Shown piece after piece: positions 24,761-33,179 of a DNA stretch of 64,000 nt. This DNA comes from Clostridiales bacterium (GTDB lineage Bacteria > Bacillota > Clostridia > Christensenellales > Borkfalkiaceae): positions 185,669 through 249,668 of the forward strand of contig SVHT01000003.1 in the NCBI GenBank assembly GCA_015055615.1, read 5' to 3'. The notes below the pieces were generated by a model. The model was not told the origin of the DNA and did not search any database. It saw only the letters and a program-made list of their open reading frames with translations. The translations under genes were made by a program, and so were the position numbers. How positions within the stretch are numbered: position 1 is the stretch's first letter; the number at the start of each line of letters is the position of its first letter.

Positions 24761-26629
24761 ATGAAAGGAACAACGTTTTCCGAAGAGGAACTTCGGGCGA
24801 AAGAGAAAAGGGAGCAGGAGCTTGCGCGGGAGGTAACGGAAGATTTTTTACGGCGCAGAGAAGAGCGCAGGGCGGTGGAAAACGGCTGGGCGCTGAATAT
24901 CAATTTTTTCAGCGGGAATCAGTACTGCGACGTGGCGCCGTCGGGGGAAATCGTGGAAGAGGACAAGCGGTTTTATTGGCAATCGCGCAGGGTGTTTAAC
25001 CATATCGCGCCCACCGTCGATTCCCGTATTGCAAAGCTCGAAAAGCAAAAGACGGAACTGCGTGTACGCGCTTTTTCGGACGAAGAGGGGGATTTGCAGG
25101 CGGCAAAGCTGGCGACCGGGGTGCTGAAATACGTGCAGGAACGGGTAGGTTTGCAGGAGGCAACGTCGAGAGCTTTGGTCTGGGCGGAAACGTGCGGCAG
25201 CGTCTTTTACAAGGTGCTTTGGAACGAAAAGGGTGGTAGACAGGTTGCGGTGGACGAGCAGGGCGCGCCCGTGTACGAGGGGGAAGTGCAGGTGTCCGTC
25301 GTGCCCCCGTTTGAGGTCTTTCCCGATCGATTGGACGCGGAGGATTTTGACGGGCTGCGCAGCGTGATTCACGCGCAAGCGGTTTCCGTGGAATATATCC
25401 GCGAACGGTTCGGCGTGGCGGTGCAGGGTAGGGACGTGTCCGCGATTATGGGGTACAGCGAGCCGTCTGCGGGCAAGAATTCGGCGGGCTTTGCAAAGAA
25501 AAATACCGCAACGCTTAAAGACGGCGAGGTGTTGATTGAGCGTTACACGCGACCGAGCGAAGATTTTCCCGACGGGCGATTGGAGATTGTTGCGGGCGGA
25601 AAGCTCCTTTACGAGGGGGATTTGCCCTATATCAACGGCGAGCGCGGGGAGAGGACCTTTCCGTTTGTCAAGCAGGATTGCTTGCGTTTGCCTGGGGCGT
25701 TCTTTTCCAGCAGCGTCATTGACCGCTTGATTCCCGTGCAACGGGCGTATAACGCGGTGCGAAACCGCAAGCACGAGTTTTTGAACCGCGCCTCGATGGG
25801 TGTGCTGACTGTCGAGGACGGCTCGGTGGATACGGACGAGCTGAGCGAAGAGGGGCTGTTGCCCGGGAAGGTGTTGGTGTACCGTCAAGGGGGGAAAGCG
25901 CCCGAGATGCTCGATTGCGGGAACGTGCCGAGTGAGTTTAAGAGTGAAGAGGAGTGGCTGGAAAAGGAATTTTCGCTCATTAGCGGTGTGAGTGAGTTGA
26001 CGACGAATTCGACGCCTGTGCGCGTGACGAGCGCGACGGGGCTACAACTGCTTTTAAACCAAGACGACAACCGTTTGTCGGCAACGACGGCGTGTATTCG
26101 GCGCGCGATGAAGGGGATTGCCCGACAGATTTTGCGATTGTATAGACAGTTTGCGGGGACGGCGAGATTGATGACGCTGACGGGGGAAAATAAGAAAACG
26201 CAGATTTATTATTTCAATGCGTCCCGTTTGGACGTGTCCGATATTCAGTTTGAGGCGCAAGAAAGTTCGTCGCCCGATGAGAAAAAGAGGGTTTTGTTGC
26301 AGTTGTACGAGGCGGGCTTGCTGACCGATGAGAACGGCAAGCTCTCGCAAGAAAACAAAAACCGTGTTTTGGAGGCTTTTGGGTTTGGAAGCTATGAAAA
26401 CGCAAAGGATATTTCGGCTCTGCACACGGCAAAGGCAAGCGAGGAAAATTTGGCGCTGAAAGCGGAGGACGTGGCGGTGGACGAATATGACGACCATGCG
26501 TTGCATTTGAACGAGCACGTACGCTTTTTGCTGTCGGCGGAATTTAAGCGCGCGAAGGACCAAGAGGGTATTAAGGCAAGGTTCCTTGCGCACATGGAAA
26601 AACATAAAAAAGCGCAAAACGCGCAGTAA
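24761..26629 (+). CDS. Phage portal protein
   Basis: A 622-residue protein of the P22 gp1-like portal size class. It has the portal-type N-terminus (ALNINFFSGNQY, WQSRRVFNHIAPTVDSRIAKLEKQ). The wing/stem region includes VIDRLIPVQRAYNAVRNRKHEFLNR, and the crown-side segment includes SATGLQLLLNQDDNRLS. The portal forms the twelve-fold ring at one capsid vertex through which DNA enters. Its length (P22 gp1 is about 725) and order next to terminase, scaffold and coat genes fit a podovirus-like head. The frame is intact and the scaffold-like gene starts 13 bp later. Confidence 0.88.
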   Translation: MKGTTFSEEELRAKEKREQELAREVTEDFLRRREERRAVENGWALNINFFSGNQYCDVAPSGEIVEEDKRFYWQSRRVFNHIAPTVDSRIAKLEKQKTELRVRAFSDEEGDLQAAKLATGVLKYVQERVGLQEATSRALVWAETCGSVFYKVLWNEKGGRQVAVDEQGAPVYEGEVQVSVVPPFEVFPDRLDAEDFDGLRSVIHAQAVSVEYIRERFGVAVQGRDVSAIMGYSEPSAGKNSAGFAKKNTATLKDGEVLIERYTRPSEDFPDGRLEIVAGGKLLYEGDLPYINGERGERTFPFVKQDCLRLPGAFFSSSVIDRLIPVQRAYNAVRNRKHEFLNRASMGVLTVEDGSVDTDELSEEGLLPGKVLVYRQGGKAPEMLDCGNVPSEFKSEEEWLEKEFSLISGVSELTTNSTPVRVTSATGLQLLLNQDDNRLSATTACIRRAMKGIARQILRLYRQFAGTARLMTLTGENKKTQIYYFNASRLDVSDIQFEAQESSSPDEKKRVLLQLYEAGLLTDENGKLSQENKNRVLEAFGFGSYENAKDISALHTAKASEENLALKAEDVAVDEYDDHALHLNEHVRFLLSAEFKRAKDQEGIKARFLAHMEKHKKAQNAQ

Positions 26630-26642
26630 ATAAGGAGGAATT

Positions 26643-27386
26643 ATGGAAAAAAAGGAGAACGTTTACGGGGAACAAAACGCTACGGAGAAGGATATGAAGG
26701 AAAAGGCGGAGACGGGGGAGCAAAACGGTCTGCCGCAGGAAGTCTCGACGGTGGCGGGGAAGTTTAAGGACGTAAGCGCCCTTGTTAGGGCGTACGAGTC
26801 GTTGCAAGCGGAGTTTACGAGAAGAAGTCAGCGACTCAAAGAGTTGGAAAAGCTCGCGGAGAATCTCAACGAGGAGAAGGGCGCGGAGGGTTCGGATAAG
26901 TTGGGGGCGGAAAAGCTCCGTAAAACTGCCGAAAGCAGACGGGAAAAAGCGAAGGCGTTCGACGAGTTCGTTTTGGACGTGAACAAAGCGCGCGACGAGG
27001 TGAGACCCGACGGGAAAATTAGCCCTACGGCAACGGCGGAAAAATCCGACGAAAACGCCGAAAATACGGCAAACGAGCAGGGACGTGTCGAAACCACGGA
27101 AAAGGAAGAGGATTTGAAGGCGGAAAAGGAAGGCGTCGTGGACGCGGAAAAAACGCTCGGTCCGTCCGTTGCAGGAAACGTTCCGTCGGCGGAAGAGTTG
27201 TATTTGCAAGTTTGTCGTGACGAGGGGGTGCGTCTTCGTATCATCGGGGAATATTTGTCCTCGGTGGGAAGAAGCGCGCCGCCTATAACCGCCGCGGGGG
27301 TGGGGACGTTCGTTTCGCCACCGCGCAAAGCAAAGAGCATCGGCGACGCGGCTACGATGGCTTTGCAATATTTTAAAAAGCCGTGA
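26643..27386 (+). CDS. Scaffold-like protein of the phage head module
   Basis: A 247-residue, highly charged protein rich in Glu, Lys and Ala. Long helical, coiled-coil-prone stretches are visible (KFKDVSALVRAYESLQAEFT, RRSQRLKELEKLAENLNEEK), and the C-terminus is GDAATMALQYFKKP. Sequence alone does not prove the role. Its place between portal and major capsid genes, its composition and its size fit an internal scaffolding protein, as gp8 does in P22. GGAGG precedes the ATG. Confidence 0.72.
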   Translation: MEKKENVYGEQNATEKDMKEKAETGEQNGLPQEVSTVAGKFKDVSALVRAYESLQAEFTRRSQRLKELEKLAENLNEEKGAEGSDKLGAEKLRKTAESRREKAKAFDEFVLDVNKARDEVRPDGKISPTATAEKSDENAENTANEQGRVETTEKEEDLKAEKEGVVDAEKTLGPSVAGNVPSAEELYLQVCRDEGVRLRIIGEYLSSVGRSAPPITAAGVGTFVSPPRKAKSIGDAATMALQYFKKP

Positions 27387-27423
27387 CAAACGGTAAAATT
27401 ATCAAAAAAATAAGGAGAATAAA

Positions 27424-28581
27424 ATGGTAACACTTAACAGCGCAGACAGCGTATTGAAATCTTATTACTTGGACGCGATTAGCGAATCGCTCAACTACAA
27501 ATCCAACCCTTTCTTCGCAAAAATCGAACGCACGGCAAACGACGTCGTGGGTAAGGACGTGAGAAAGGTGATTAGAAACGGCTTTAACGCAGGCATTGGC
27601 GTGGGGACGGAAACGGGCAATCTACCTACGGCGCGCGCAAGCGAATACAAAACCTTTATCGCGCCTTTGAAAAACCTTTACGGCACGATTGAAATTTCCG
27701 ACAAGGCGCTCCGCGTGTCCGCAAACAACGAGGGCGCGTTCGTCAATATTCTCAACGAGGAAATGAAGGCGTTGGAAAAGAGCGCGGCGTTTAATTTTAG
27801 CCGTATGCTCTTTGGCGACGGCACGGGCGTGCTTTCGACGGTAAGCGGTGTCACGAACGGCCGTATTGCCGTGGATAGACCTGAAAATTTTGTGGAAGGT
27901 ATGTTGATTGCTTTCGAGGGGTTGGCCGACGGGTTTACTTGTTGTAAGGTTAAAATCGTCGACAGAGCGAGCAACGCGATTCAAATTGAAACGACGGCGA
28001 CGGTAGATGAAAGCGCGGTGCCTGCTGGGACGAAAATCTATCTTTACGGCTCGAACGGCGATGAAATTACGGGCTTGGAGGCGATTTTTTCGACGACTGC
28101 GCCCCTTTACGGAGTGGAAAGAAGTAAGCCCGGTATGATTCCGTACATGAATACCGTTGCGGCGATTAGCGAATCGGGCATTCAGAAAGCCATTGATACC
28201 GTGGACGAGAAGAGCGGTTGTAAGGTGGACTTTATTATCTGTTCGTGGGGGGTACGTCGCGCGTTAATCGAATACTACAAGGGCGCGGGCGTGGCTGTGC
28301 CTACGATGCAGCTAGAAAACGGCGACACCGTAATCAGCTTTAACGGTATCCCCGTTTTGGCGGACCGTTTCTGCCCGAAGGGTACGATGTATTTGCTTAC
28401 GAGCGAGAATTTCAAACTTCACCAGCTTTGCGATTGGCAATGGTTGGAGTCGGAAGACGGTAAGATTTTGAAACAGGTGAGCGGTAAACCCGTATATCAA
28501 GCAACCTTGGTCAAATATGCGGAGCTTATCTGCGAAAATCCTGCGGCGCAGGCGAAAATTTCGGGGATTCCCGAAAGATAA
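27424..28581 (+). CDS. Phage major capsid protein, HK97-fold type
   Basis: A 385-residue protein. The N-terminus (SADSVLKSYYLDAISESLNY), the central NLYGTIEISDKALRVSANNEGA and the C-terminal half with a coat-like SFNGIPVLADRFCPKGTMY suit an HK97-fold coat protein, here without a prohead protease gene nearby. This is the usual arrangement in P22-like heads. Codon use is regular, the SD (AAGGAG) is strong, and the frame is complete, so it looks expressible in large amounts. It is followed by a hairpin that could limit read-through to the neck genes. Confidence 0.85.
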   Translation: MVTLNSADSVLKSYYLDAISESLNYKSNPFFAKIERTANDVVGKDVRKVIRNGFNAGIGVGTETGNLPTARASEYKTFIAPLKNLYGTIEISDKALRVSANNEGAFVNILNEEMKALEKSAAFNFSRMLFGDGTGVLSTVSGVTNGRIAVDRPENFVEGMLIAFEGLADGFTCCKVKIVDRASNAIQIETTATVDESAVPAGTKIYLYGSNGDEITGLEAIFSTTAPLYGVERSKPGMIPYMNTVAAISESGIQKAIDTVDEKSGCKVDFIICSWGVRRALIEYYKGAGVAVPTMQLENGDTVISFNGIPVLADRFCPKGTMYLLTSENFKLHQLCDWQWLESEDGKILKQVSGKPVYQATLVKYAELICENPAAQAKISGIPER

Positions 28582-28651
28582 TTTTTTCGGCGTTTTGCGT
28601 GCTTGCGTCGTGTGAAAGCGACGGCGTGAAACTTTGAAAAATTCGGAAAGG

Positions 28652-28694
28652 CGGCACCCGTGTACGCGTTGAATCGCGGAAAGGGTGCCGTTTT
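28652..28694 (+). terminator. Hairpin between capsid and neck genes
   Basis: CGGCACCC (28652-28659) pairs with GGGTGCCG (28683-28690). An inner CGCG/CGCG stem sits in the loop, and four T residues follow. It looks like a leaky terminator or processing site that would keep the coat transcript more abundant than the neck genes. Confidence 0.6.
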
Positions 28695-28750
28695 GACGAA
28701 TAGGGATAGAGAAAAAGTGAAAGAATAAATATGAGGAGGTAACGAGAAAA

Positions 28751-29305
28751 ATGACGGTGAAAGAGTGTATGGAGCTCGCCGCGGTGCATTTGGGAATATC
28801 GGATTCGATACAAGCATGTTTTGCGGGTGGAGCTACGAGTGAGGACTCGAAAAAGGGGGCGTTGCTGTTGACCTGTTTTAATATCGTAGAAAATGAACTC
28901 GCGCTCGATTATTTTCCGCTCCTTGCGGAGGATACGTTGAACACGGATGGGGGCATTGTGGCGTTTTCCGCGCTGAAAAACCCTGCGGTACGTATCACGA
29001 AGGTGACGGACGAGTGGGGCAATTCGACTGCCTTTCAACTGTTTCCGAGCTATTTAAAAACGCAACCCGGCGAGGTGAAGGTTACGTATACGTATACCCC
29101 CGTCGGCAAGGAAAAGGAGGACGTAAGCGATTTTAACTCGGCTGTGTCCGCGCGGTTGATTTCGTACGGTATGGCGGCGGAGTACGCTATGGCGATGGGA
29201 CTTTTTGAGGACGCCGCCGTGTGGGATAAAAAATATAAGGACGGTATTCGCGCGGCGTATCGCGTGCAAAAGTGCGAGCGTATCCGTTCGAGAAGGTGGG
29301 TGTGA
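28751..29305 (+). CDS. gp4-like head-to-tail adaptor protein
   Basis: A 184-residue protein directly after the capsid gene. It is helical at the start (TVKECMELAAVHLGISD) and at the end (SARLISYGMAAEYAMAMGLF, WDKKYKDGIRAAYRVQK) around a short strand region (FQLFPSYLKTQPGEVKVTYT). Adaptors such as P22 gp4 (166 residues) or HK97 gp6 bind under the portal and close the filled head. The call rests on size, helical plan and order. Its stop overlaps the next start as TGATG, so the two products are made in a fixed ratio. Confidence 0.62.
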   Translation: MTVKECMELAAVHLGISDSIQACFAGGATSEDSKKGALLLTCFNIVENELALDYFPLLAEDTLNTDGGIVAFSALKNPAVRITKVTDEWGNSTAFQLFPSYLKTQPGEVKVTYTYTPVGKEKEDVSDFNSAVSARLISYGMAAEYAMAMGLFEDAAVWDKKYKDGIRAAYRVQKCERIRSRRWV

Positions 29306-30711
29306 TGATTGGATTGGAAAAGAGCGCAATCGAGAGAAAAAGTAAGAGGAAAACGGTGGTTTTCGATCGCTTTGCCGCGCCGTACGGGTCGCTTGGTGAA
29401 TCGGCGTTTGGGATTACGGGCGGCGAAGGGGGCGGTCTGCGTTCGAGTGAAACGCTCTACGCGAAAACGATGGTAAATTGCGACCTCTCGCAAGGGGCTT
29501 TAAGGTCGGGCGTGGGGGCAAGCGTGGTAACGGACGGCGCAGGAAAGAATGTAAGAGTCAGTGAGAGCAATATAACCAAGATTTTTTGCGTGCGGTTTCA
29601 AGGCGGTGCGCAAGAGGGCGGAAAGGACTTCTTTGCTTTTTTGCGGGGGGACGGGTATCTTCTTTATTATGACGAGGAAACGGCAGAACTTTCCGCAAAG
29701 GGGATAATGGGCAACGATACGAGTTGTGTGTTTTTGCGTTCGATAAAGGGGGAAGAGCGGTACTTGTTCGTTGGGTCGAATAATGCGCGTTTTTTGAGTC
29801 CGACGGGCGTGTTTGGTTCGGCTCCTTTCGGTGAGTATATCGGCGTGGTATGCGCGTGCAAAAACCGTTTGTTTGCAGTGAAGAAAGAGGGTAAGTTAGC
29901 GTATTCTAGCCCGACGGAGCCGTGGACTTTTAGAGATGACATTGACGACAGCGGGTACATCTTGTTGCCGTCGGCGCTGGGCACCCCCATTACGTTGCTT
30001 GCCGTCGGCGAATACGTGTACGTCTTTTTTAAGCATGCGATAAAGCGTTTGCGCGTGGCGGGTAACGCAAGAGATTTCGTTTTGGAAGATATCGTATACA
30101 GCGGTGGGCAAATTATAAAGGGCTCGGTTTGCGCGGTGGAAAACGGCGTGATATTTTTGGCGAAAGACGGGCTGTGGAAGGCGCAGGGTACGGACTTACA
30201 GCCCATTGGCAGGACGTTGGATATTATCTTGGACGAGGGCGTGGAGGAGTGCCAAGCCGCTGTTTGCGAGGGAAAATATTTCTTCCGTTATCGTACTATT
30301 GGGGGTTTGTATCAATCGTTTGTGGCGGAGTTGGACGGAAAAAGTTGGTGTTTTTCTTACGACTTGATAGGTTTGAGCCAAGGAAACGGTACGGCGTTTT
30401 TTGTCAGAGGCGGTAGGCTGTATCGCCTAGGCGGAAGTAAGTTTCTCGTTGGCGGTACCCCTATGTTTGAGAGTGTGAAAACGGAGTTTGGCGTGCGCGG
30501 ACAAAAGACGTTGCGCAGATTGGAGTTTTCCGGTGTGGGAACGCTACAAATAACGGTGGATTGTGACGGAAAGAAGTTTACGCGCGAGGCAAGTTTTGCA
30601 GGCGGTAGGGCGATTATTCCGATAACGATGCGCGGTAATGCGTTTTCTTTTGCGATGCGGTTGGCGGACCAAGCGATTGTGACCGGTGTGCGCGCGGACG
30701 TGGAGTACTGA
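29305..30711 (+). CDS. gp10-like neck / DNA-stabilisation protein, propeller-like
   Basis: A 468-residue, strand-rich protein, close in length to P22 gp10 (472), which follows gp4 in P22 and holds the packaged DNA. Repeated blades are visible (KFFCVRF-like blocks, ICVVCACKNRLFAVKKEGK-like turns, 'GVIFLAKDGLWKAQGTDLQP'). The segment FAVKKEGKLAYSSPTEPWTF is typical of these phage propeller proteins. The start is taken as the ATG overlapping the previous stop, not the earlier in-frame ATG at 29272. Function is inferred from order, size and fold impression. Confidence 0.62.
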   Translation: MIGLEKSAIERKSKRKTVVFDRFAAPYGSLGESAFGITGGEGGGLRSSETLYAKTMVNCDLSQGALRSGVGASVVTDGAGKNVRVSESNITKIFCVRFQGGAQEGGKDFFAFLRGDGYLLYYDEETAELSAKGIMGNDTSCVFLRSIKGEERYLFVGSNNARFLSPTGVFGSAPFGEYIGVVCACKNRLFAVKKEGKLAYSSPTEPWTFRDDIDDSGYILLPSALGTPITLLAVGEYVYVFFKHAIKRLRVAGNARDFVLEDIVYSGGQIIKGSVCAVENGVIFLAKDGLWKAQGTDLQPIGRTLDIILDEGVEECQAAVCEGKYFFRYRTIGGLYQSFVAELDGKSWCFSYDLIGLSQGNGTAFFVRGGRLYRLGGSKFLVGGTPMFESVKTEFGVRGQKTLRRLEFSGVGTLQITVDCDGKKFTREASFAGGRAIIPITMRGNAFSFAMRLADQAIVTGVRADVEY

Positions 30712-30724
30712 AAAGGAGAACAAT

Positions 30725-31198
30725 ATGGAAATTGATATTATTTCTTATACGCCGTCGCAATATACGGCGCTGACGAACGAACAGCTTACGCAAGTAAAAG
30801 AGGCGCAGATTAAGAAAAACGAATTGTTGCAGGAGTATGCGACGCGTTTGCAAAAAGAAAAAGGGCGGTTGATTGAAAACGGCATAATCGCATCGGGGAT
30901 ATGGCCGAAGTTGGAGGAAAAGCTCCGCAATGAATGTAACAATGCGGTGGCTTGGGTGCGTGATACCTTGCTCTTTTATCTGCAATATTCGGGCGCGGAG
31001 GCAATGCTGAACGCGCCGTATAAGGTGGATTTGACTTTGCCGATTGAGGAGCGTTTGGCGATTGTAAAGGATTACTACTACACGACGTACAGCAATGCTT
31101 TGGAGCGATTAAACGCCTATGAAAAGGACGAGGTCGCGATGAAATATTTGGGCGAGGTTTACGCGATGCTGTACGATTATCTCGAAGACGATTTGTAA
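30725..31198 (+). CDS. Unknown last gene of the head cassette
   Basis: A 157-residue, mainly helical acidic protein that I do not recognise. It begins MEIDIISYTPSQYTALTNEQ, with a coiled-coil-prone stretch (VKEAQIKKNELLQEYATRLQ), a Trp-containing middle part (IWPKLEEKLRNECNNAVAWV) and an acidic end (YDYLEDDL). AAAGGAGAA precedes the ATG at 30725, which fixes the start over an upstream in-frame ATG. In P22 the gene after gp10 encodes the tail needle gp26, but the sequence gives no support for that here. It ends 32 bp before the cassette terminator. Confidence 0.6.
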   Translation: MEIDIISYTPSQYTALTNEQLTQVKEAQIKKNELLQEYATRLQKEKGRLIENGIIASGIWPKLEEKLRNECNNAVAWVRDTLLFYLQYSGAEAMLNAPYKVDLTLPIEERLAIVKDYYYTTYSNALERLNAYEKDEVAMKYLGEVYAMLYDYLEDDL

Positions 31199-31230
31199 AA
31201 AAAAGCTGTATAGAGCGAAAAGAAGGCAAA

Positions 31231-31263
31231 GAGCTGACGGCGTGAAAACCGTCGGCTCGTTTT
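31231..31263 (+). terminator. Terminator closing the phage-like cassette
   Basis: GAGCTGACGG (31231-31240) pairs with CCGTCGGCTC (31249-31258) along ten positions including one G-T pair, followed by GTTTT. Confidence 0.85.
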
Positions 31264-31279
31264 ATATATGCAGAAACGC

Positions 31280-31308
31280 TTGCTTTTTTCGATAAAGTTT
31301 GTTATAAT
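31280..31308 (+). promoter_or_regulatory. dut promoter
   Basis: TTGCTT (31280-31285), a 17-bp spacer and TATAAT (31303-31308). The spacer shares TCGATAAA with the rex promoter at 35700. Confidence 0.8.
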
Positions 31309-31360
31309 ATAACAAAATATGCGTTCTGCGCGGTATGCGCGGGGCGGTTGGAGAAAAGGT

Positions 31361-31801
31361 ATGCCTGTTATTAACGTGAAAAAATTGGACGAAAATGCCG
31401 TTTTGCCTACTTACGGGTCGGAGTTTTCCGCGGGGGCGGATTTGTACGCGCTCTGCGACGAAGAAATCGTGTTTGCGCCGAACGAAACGAAGTTTGTGCG
31501 CACCGGTTTGGCGATGGAAATCCCCGAGGGGTACGCAGGGTTGATTTACGCGCGCAGCGGTTTGGCGTGTAAGCGTGGGTTGGCTCCTGCCAACAAGGTG
31601 GGCGTGGTGGACGCTGATTATCGTGGCGAAGTGATGGTGGCTCTGCACAACCATTCCGCTGTTGAACAGAAAATTGCGCCTAAGGAACGCATTGCGCAGT
31701 TGGTCGTTGCGCCCTTTTTGAAAGCGAGCTTTTTAGAGGCGGACGAGCTGAGCGATACCGTACGTGGCGAGGGCGGTTTTGGCAGTACGGGCAGAAAATA
31801 A
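31361..31801 (+). CDS. dut: Deoxyuridine 5'-triphosphate nucleotidohydrolase
   Basis: A 146-residue trimeric dUTPase. The motifs are in order: SAGADLYA (motif 1), YARSGLA (motif 2), GVVDADYRGEV (motif 3), a PKERIAQLV segment (motif 4) and the C-terminal P-loop-like GEGGFGSTG (motif 5). It converts dUTP to dUMP, keeping uracil out of DNA and feeding dTMP synthesis. The reading frame begins earlier at 31319, but GGAGAAAAGG before the ATG at 31361 fixes the start and gives the normal length. It has its own promoter and is not part of the phage-like cassette, although many phages carry dut genes. Confidence 0.93.
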   Translation: MPVINVKKLDENAVLPTYGSEFSAGADLYALCDEEIVFAPNETKFVRTGLAMEIPEGYAGLIYARSGLACKRGLAPANKVGVVDADYRGEVMVALHNHSAVEQKIAPKERIAQLVVAPFLKASFLEADELSDTVRGEGGFGSTGRK

Positions 31802-31829
31802 GAGAGAATAGGCGGTCGAGGATTGTACT

Positions 31830-32522
31830 ATGTCGATGCGGATGCGGAAGAAGAGGAATTTCGAGGCGCGTATGGTCTCTTGCGGCGATTTGCTGTTGGC
31901 GCACGGCGCAAACGGGATTTTGAATATGAAAGAGGCGGCGGAGAATTACCGCGCGTTGATAGATTATAAGGCGGTGTTCGGCGCGGAACGCGCAGAGTTG
32001 CCCGTTGCCTTGGAAATCGGTTGCGGTAAGGGCGGTTTTGTGATTGCGCTGGCGCAAAGGGAAGCGGACGTCAATTATTTGGCTTTGGAAAAAATGAGCA
32101 ACGTGATTTTGACGCCGATGGAAGAAGTGAAGCGCTTGGGCGTGGAAAACGTGCGTTTTTTGAATATTCGCGCGGAGTGTCTGCCTTGCTATATTCCCGA
32201 AAACAGTTTGGACGTCATTTATCTGAACTTCTCTACGCCGTTGCCTAAGCTTGGGTATGCGACGCAACGTTTGACGCATAGGGGCTTTTTGGAAGTGTAT
32301 AAACGGCTATTGAAAAAGGGCGGAAAAATCGTGCAAAAGACGGACGATAGGGACTTTTTTGAGTTTTCGTTGGAAGAGTACAAGGCGTGCGGTTTTGCGC
32401 TTTGCGACGTGACGTACGATTTGCACGAGAACGGAAATTCCGATTGGAATATCGTGACGGAATACGAACAGAAATGGGTGGACCGCGGTTTGCCTATCCA
32501 TAGAGTTGTAGCAAAACTGTAA
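31830..32522 (+). CDS. trmB: tRNA (guanine-N7)-methyltransferase with altered catalytic motif
   Basis: A 230-residue SAM-dependent methyltransferase that should make m7G46 in tRNA. The N-terminal RMRKKRN, SAM loop LEIGCGKGGF (61-70), KTDDRDFFEFSLEE and the C-terminal VTEYEQKW ... RVVAKL are typical of TrmB. The usual NFxDPWPK motif reads NFSTPLPK (133-140), with Thr for Asp and Leu for Trp. The Asp is considered important in catalysis in studied enzymes, so activity or specificity may differ. I recall clostridial variants of this motif but cannot verify that here. It follows dut by 28 bp. Confidence 0.88.
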   Translation: MSMRMRKKRNFEARMVSCGDLLLAHGANGILNMKEAAENYRALIDYKAVFGAERAELPVALEIGCGKGGFVIALAQREADVNYLALEKMSNVILTPMEEVKRLGVENVRFLNIRAECLPCYIPENSLDVIYLNFSTPLPKLGYATQRLTHRGFLEVYKRLLKKGGKIVQKTDDRDFFEFSLEEYKACGFALCDVTYDLHENGNSDWNIVTEYEQKWVDRGLPIHRVVAKL

Positions 32523-32906
32523 TCGGGCGTTATATGCCCTGCGGTGCAACCGTCAAAATGGGACGAATTGTGGAAAAATTCGACGGCGCGAAAGTTGTCG
32601 TATGCGGTTAACCGCACTTGCGGACGTGAGCCACCGCGGGCGAGTCTTGCGCTCTTGCAATTCGTGTTTGTAAATATCCCGTATAGGTATGGGTGATACA
32701 TCGACCGAATAAAAATTAATAAAAGACAAAAACGAAATTTGAGCCGAAAGAAAGTCTGACGGTGAAAAGGGTATACAAAGCGAAACGAAGGGGTGGGCGT
32801 TGCCTGCTCTGACGCGGAGCGTTAAAATGGCGTAACGGCGGGATTGCGGTTGCGCGGTTTTTGGGGATAGTTGTACTCTTTTGCCGTTGGCGAAGGAGTA
32901 TTTTTT
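32523..32906 (+). other. 384-bp intergenic region without a recognised gene
   Basis: I find no coding potential. A perfect 14-bp palindrome TGCGGTTAACCGCA lies at 32603-32616, and several GC-rich segments could form hairpins (for example around 32640-32665). It does not show TPP, cobalamin, SAM or Moco riboswitch signatures that I could recognise, although it precedes an importer operon. Confidence 0.5.
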
Positions 32907-33164
32907 ATGGAAAACAAAAGTGAAAACCGTATTGCGGTGGTGAGTATTTTGGTAACGGATAGGGGCGTGAGCGAGCACGTCAACGCTCTTTTGTCCGAAT
33001 ACGGAGATTGGGTTTTGGGCAGAATGGGAATACCGTACAAGGAAAAGCAGGTGTCCGTTCTGTCGGTGGTTTTGGACGCGCCCGTTGAGGTCACGAACGC
33101 GCTGACGGGGAAACTCGGGCGTATCGGCGGTGTGTCCGTCAAGGCTTTATTCGGTAAAATGTAA
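32907..33164 (+). CDS. TM1266-type hydrogenase-system regulator (ACT-like)
   Basis: An 85-residue protein with one ACT-like fold: ENRIAVVSILVTDRGVSEHV, then LGRMGIPYKEKQVSVLSVVL, and a final GKLGRIGGVSVKALF. This matches the small 'iron-only hydrogenase system regulator' family found beside [FeFe]-hydrogenase genes in clostridia and Thermotoga. Here it lies 15 bp before an ABC importer operon instead, with no hydrogenase gene in the window. GAAGGAG before the ATG at 32907 sets the start. The ligand is not known. Confidence 0.75.
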   Translation: MENKSENRIAVVSILVTDRGVSEHVNALLSEYGDWVLGRMGIPYKEKQVSVLSVVLDAPVEVTNALTGKLGRIGGVSVKALFGKM

Positions 33165-33179
33165 AGGAGAAAGTAGAGT

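Noticed and set aside
31361-31801. dut as the last gene of the phage-like cassette
   Set aside because: A strong terminator and a separate consensus-like promoter lie between them, and trmB follows, so it is better read as a host gene.
32523-32906. TPP or cobalamin riboswitch upstream of the importer operon
   Set aside because: Neither the TPP core nor the B12 box could be found on the plus strand.
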